A program made the translations under genes and the position numbers. A stretch of DNA of 64,000 nucleotides from the NCBI RefSeq assembly GCF_905404315.1, contig NC_066270.1:16448001-16512000 (forward strand), given 5' to 3'. Within the stretch, counting starts at the first letter, position 1. Each line of letters opens with the position of its first letter. Below are positions 61,376 through 64,000 of this stretch, piece by piece. The notes below the pieces were generated by a model that saw only the letters and a program-made list of their open reading frames with translations, made no database searches and had not been told where the DNA came from. Source of the DNA: Leptidea sinapis. Taxonomy: Eukaryota; Arthropoda; Insecta; Lepidoptera; Pieridae.

Positions 61376-63543
61376 ATGCAGAATACAATTGAACAAGGCA
61401 TGGAGCAGTACACTCCCCAAGTACATGGAATAATTGTGTCTATTTTTTGCATAACAATTCGTCTTGTGGTGTTGGCGCAGCGCGAATTCCGGCGCCGATT
61501 CCCCGGCCGTCTGACACCGACTGCGCAACAACTGCGCCGTTTGGCCACCAACCTTGAAGAGTATAAGAGGAACTTACTCACACAGAAGCACAGAGCCACT
61601 AGACTTTACGATAGGTATCCGTCGGTGGAGAATAGGCGCCACCTCCGCTACCTACAGCGGGTGGTACGGGAACGTATAGCGGAACTCCGCGGCGAACGTT
61701 GGGACCGCTTGCTCGGCAACCTTAAGCCATCACATGTGGCTTTCTGGAAGCTGCCTCGCGTGTTCAAGCAGGAGCCGCCCACTGTCATGCCTCCTTTGGA
61801 CAGACCGGGACTGCAGAAGGCGCTCGATGACGATGAGAAGGCTGAATGCCTCGCCGATAGCCTCGAGAGTCAGTGCTCTCCAAATGCAGCAGCCGACCCG
61901 ACACACATTGACGAAGTTGATTGTGAAGTTGAACGTCGCTCCGCTCTTAGCCCTTCAGGCGATGTAATAAAACCCACCTCTTACGAAGAGGTGAAGCTTA
62001 TCATTAAGGAGCTTCACTCCAAGAAGGCCCCGGGGCCCGACACTAAACTATAGGGTTCTTAAAATCCTACCCTCGACTCTTATTACTTTATTGGTTACCA
62101 TTTTTAATATTCTAATGTCTAATAGCGCGTTCCCCGAAAAATGGAAGGATTCCATTGTTATCGGTATCCCAAAACCCAATAAACCTAAAGCTAATCCGAG
62201 TAGCTATAGGCCTATTAGCTTAATTAACTCGATCGGGAAGCTTTACGAAAGATTAATTCTCGCGCGTCTTAATCATTACATCGCGAAGCTCAACCTGATA
62301 CCCGACATATAGTTCGGATTCAGAACCGCTCACTCGTGCCCCCAGCAGGCTCACCGACTCACCGAGTACATTCTCGTACGGCGTCAACTTCACGCTACCA
62401 CGGCAGCCGTGTTTTTCGATGTCGCGAAGGCATTCGACAAGGTATGGCACAACGGCTTAGTATTCAAGCTGTATCAACTGGGAGTGCCAGACAGGCTCGT
62501 GCGCATCATACGAGCCTACCTTACTGATCGCTCCTTCCGATATCGAGTAGAGGGCACCCTATCCTCACCCAGACCCATCAGGTCTGGCGTGCCACAGGGT
62601 TCAGTCCTCTCTCCCACTCTTTTCTCGCTCTTCACGAGCGACATTCCCAAGTTTCCGAGTGTCCAGCTCGCTCAGTACGCTGACGATACGGCACTCTACT
62701 TTGGCTCCGCTCTATTGAACCGCTCAACCTTGAGCAGGAACATTAAAGTGCTTCAAGCCGCCGTCGATGAACTAGGCAACTGGTTCAGAAAAAGGGCGGA
62801 TTGAAGTGAACCCCACCAAGAGTGCAGCGGTACTCTTCGGTAACGCGAATAGCATCCGCGCTAAAAAACGACCGACCGACGTCATTAAATTGTATGAAAC
62901 ACCCATACCGTGGGTGAAGGATTACAAATACTTAGGAGTCACGTTCAACAGCAATATGAACTTCAAGAAACATATTGATACGGTATGCAATAGATCCCAA
63001 TTTGTCCTCAGTCGCCTTTATCCACTTGTGTGTGGGCGAAGCAAACTTCCGCTCAAACACAAAGTGACGCTGTACAAAACCATCGTACGGCCCATACTGT
63101 CATACGCAAGCGTCGTTTTCGCGCACACCCGACCGAGCTACTTACGTCGTTTGCAAGTAGTTCAAAATAAATTCACGCGCATGGCAACCGGAGCCCCGTG
63201 GTTCATCCGAAACGTTGACCTTCACCGCGACCTAGAGCTTCCGACGATAGCTCAACACTTTAAAGAGATCTCGCGACGCTTCTTTGACAAGGCGCCTAAC
63301 CATCCCAACATCTTGGTTAGGAAGGCATGCGGGTACACCCCCTTTCACCATAGTCTCAACCCAATAAGATGTCCCAGACACGTAACGGTAGACCCGGATG
63401 ACGACATCAACATCGCGAACGTGACACCCACACAAACACCGACACAGACACGCACACACCGCCTTCGCAGGCGTAGGCGCGGTCAACCACCGCAAACCAC
63501 TGGCACTCGTCGCTCTGACGATGGCCAGCGGCCCGCACCCTAG
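61376..63543 (+). pseudogene. Family E LINE reverse transcriptase
   Basis: Jockey-type order. The linker carries RRFPGRLTPTAQQLRRLATN and LGNLKPSHVAFWKLPRVFKQ. RT follows with ELHSKKAPGPD (frame break at 62040), FPEKWKDSIVIGIPKPNKPK, SSYRPISLINSIGKLYERLI, a TAG at 62311 within the next block, then MFFDVAKAFDKVWHNGLVFK, SGVPQGSVLSPTLFSLFTSD and LAQYADDTALYFGSALLN. A shift near 62800 is followed by YKYLGVTFNSNMNFKKHIDT and LYKTIVRPILSYASVVFAHT. YADD is intact; at least three breaks make it inactive. The C-terminus is arginine-rich. Confidence 0.86.
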
Positions 63544-64000
63544 ATACACCACACATTGTTTTGATACCCGACGAGACGTTAGTCCTCGTCCTGTAATCCC
63601 TTCACTACACTCGCTCACACACGGACTGACTGACGGACTGACATACACCACTTACACAATCACAAACACACTCCACAAACAGACACAAACACAAACATAC
63701 ATGCACACAAACATTTACACTACATACATACATACATACAAACATAAACACATACATACACACTTACATACATTACACAAAACATCACCACACTCGCCGG
63801 CGAGTGTGTTCTTATCACCTTTTCATCTTTCATCTTCATTTCATCTTCATTTCCATTCTCTCTCCTTCCCACAAGCACACAGCCGGTCTGAGGTTCGAGT
63901 CTCCTTAGGAGACGCCCCGCGACTGTTGTTGCGTAGTCTTTGCGGCCTCCACGGCCCACGTCCTACTTCGCTGTGAAAGCCAGGGCTGCTAACAGCACAG
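63544..64000 (+). other. LINE E 3' region with simple repeats
   Basis: ACAC/ACATACAT-rich sequence (63640-63790), a CTTCATTTCATCTTCATTTC run near 63830, and a GC-rich end (CACAGCCGGTCTGAGGTTCG). Open frames on both strands here are products of the simple repeats. Confidence 0.6.

Larger units (their letters stand above)
61376..64000 (+). mobile_element. Non-LTR retrotransposon family E (jockey-like), 5'-truncated
   Basis: Plus-strand LINE beginning in the linker between endonuclease and RT. It carries RT to 63543 and a long 3' region rich in CA/CATA simple repeats (63640-63790), continuing beyond the window or ending near AGCCAGGGCTGCTAACAGCA. G+C-rich, unlike LINE D next to it. Confidence 0.83.

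Noticed and set aside
63720..63976. Cysteine/valine/tyrosine-rich and HT-repeat proteins at the window end
   Set aside because: Translations of CA/CATA simple repeats in LINE E 3' sequence.
1..64000. tRNA, rRNA or bacterial-type operon structure
   Set aside because: No cloverleaf, rRNA-like segment or ribosome-binding-site pattern noticed; spliced genes and retroelements show a eukaryotic nuclear genome.

Overview
This is a eukaryotic, insect-type window, most likely lepidopteran. The reasons are AT-rich DNA with long introns, two spliced genes of animal families, and a dense, nested set of insect transposable elements (Helitron, Maverick/Polinton, DIRS, piggyBac, several mariners and at least seven non-LTR families). 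The species is not deducible by eye. I see no rRNA, tRNA, CRISPR array or operon.

Two host genes converge tail to tail. (1) Dis3 (Rrp44, RNA-exosome ribonuclease), plus strand: the last four coding exons are at 12624-12844, 16997-17165, 19753-19893 and 23505-23780; earlier exons lie left of the window. (2) A WS/DGAT (WSD) family O-acyltransferase, minus strand: eight coding exons from 46740 down to 24120 that join in frame at GT/AG sites to a protein of 752 residues. The stop codons are about 340 bases apart. The introns of both genes hold most of the mobile elements.

Layout. 1-11529: a decayed Helitron (minus strand) whose Rep gene is split by a 7.8 kb giant palindrome built from Maverick remnants (polymerase B and protease). 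11.6-12.4 kb: tandem repeats. 12.6-23.8 kb: Dis3 exons separated by a DIRS element, a minisatellite made from the end of a Dis3 exon plus its splice donor, a LINE fragment and a nearly full LINE (family A). 24.1-46.7 kb: the WSD gene, with LINE B, a 3' piece of LINE A, a piggyBac broken by a LINE, a dead mariner, a SINE-like repeat next to a splice donor, a mariner with an intact transposase, a nearly full LINE (family C) and a MULE-like MITE with a visible 9 bp target duplication. 46.9-64 kb: intergenic; SINE-like repeats, MITEs, a long LINE A copy, a Tc1/mariner fragment, LINE D interrupted by an internal piece of LINE A, a GC-rich promoter-like segment and LINE E.

Most unusual: the Maverick-derived palindrome; the Dis3 exon/intron-derived two-stage tandem array; three very short, perfect hairpins (24-28 bp arms, spacers of 2-9 bp) that look like template-switch scars; and a WSD enzyme whose HHxxxDG motif reads HHLLLTG. 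LINE family letters A-E are local labels only.
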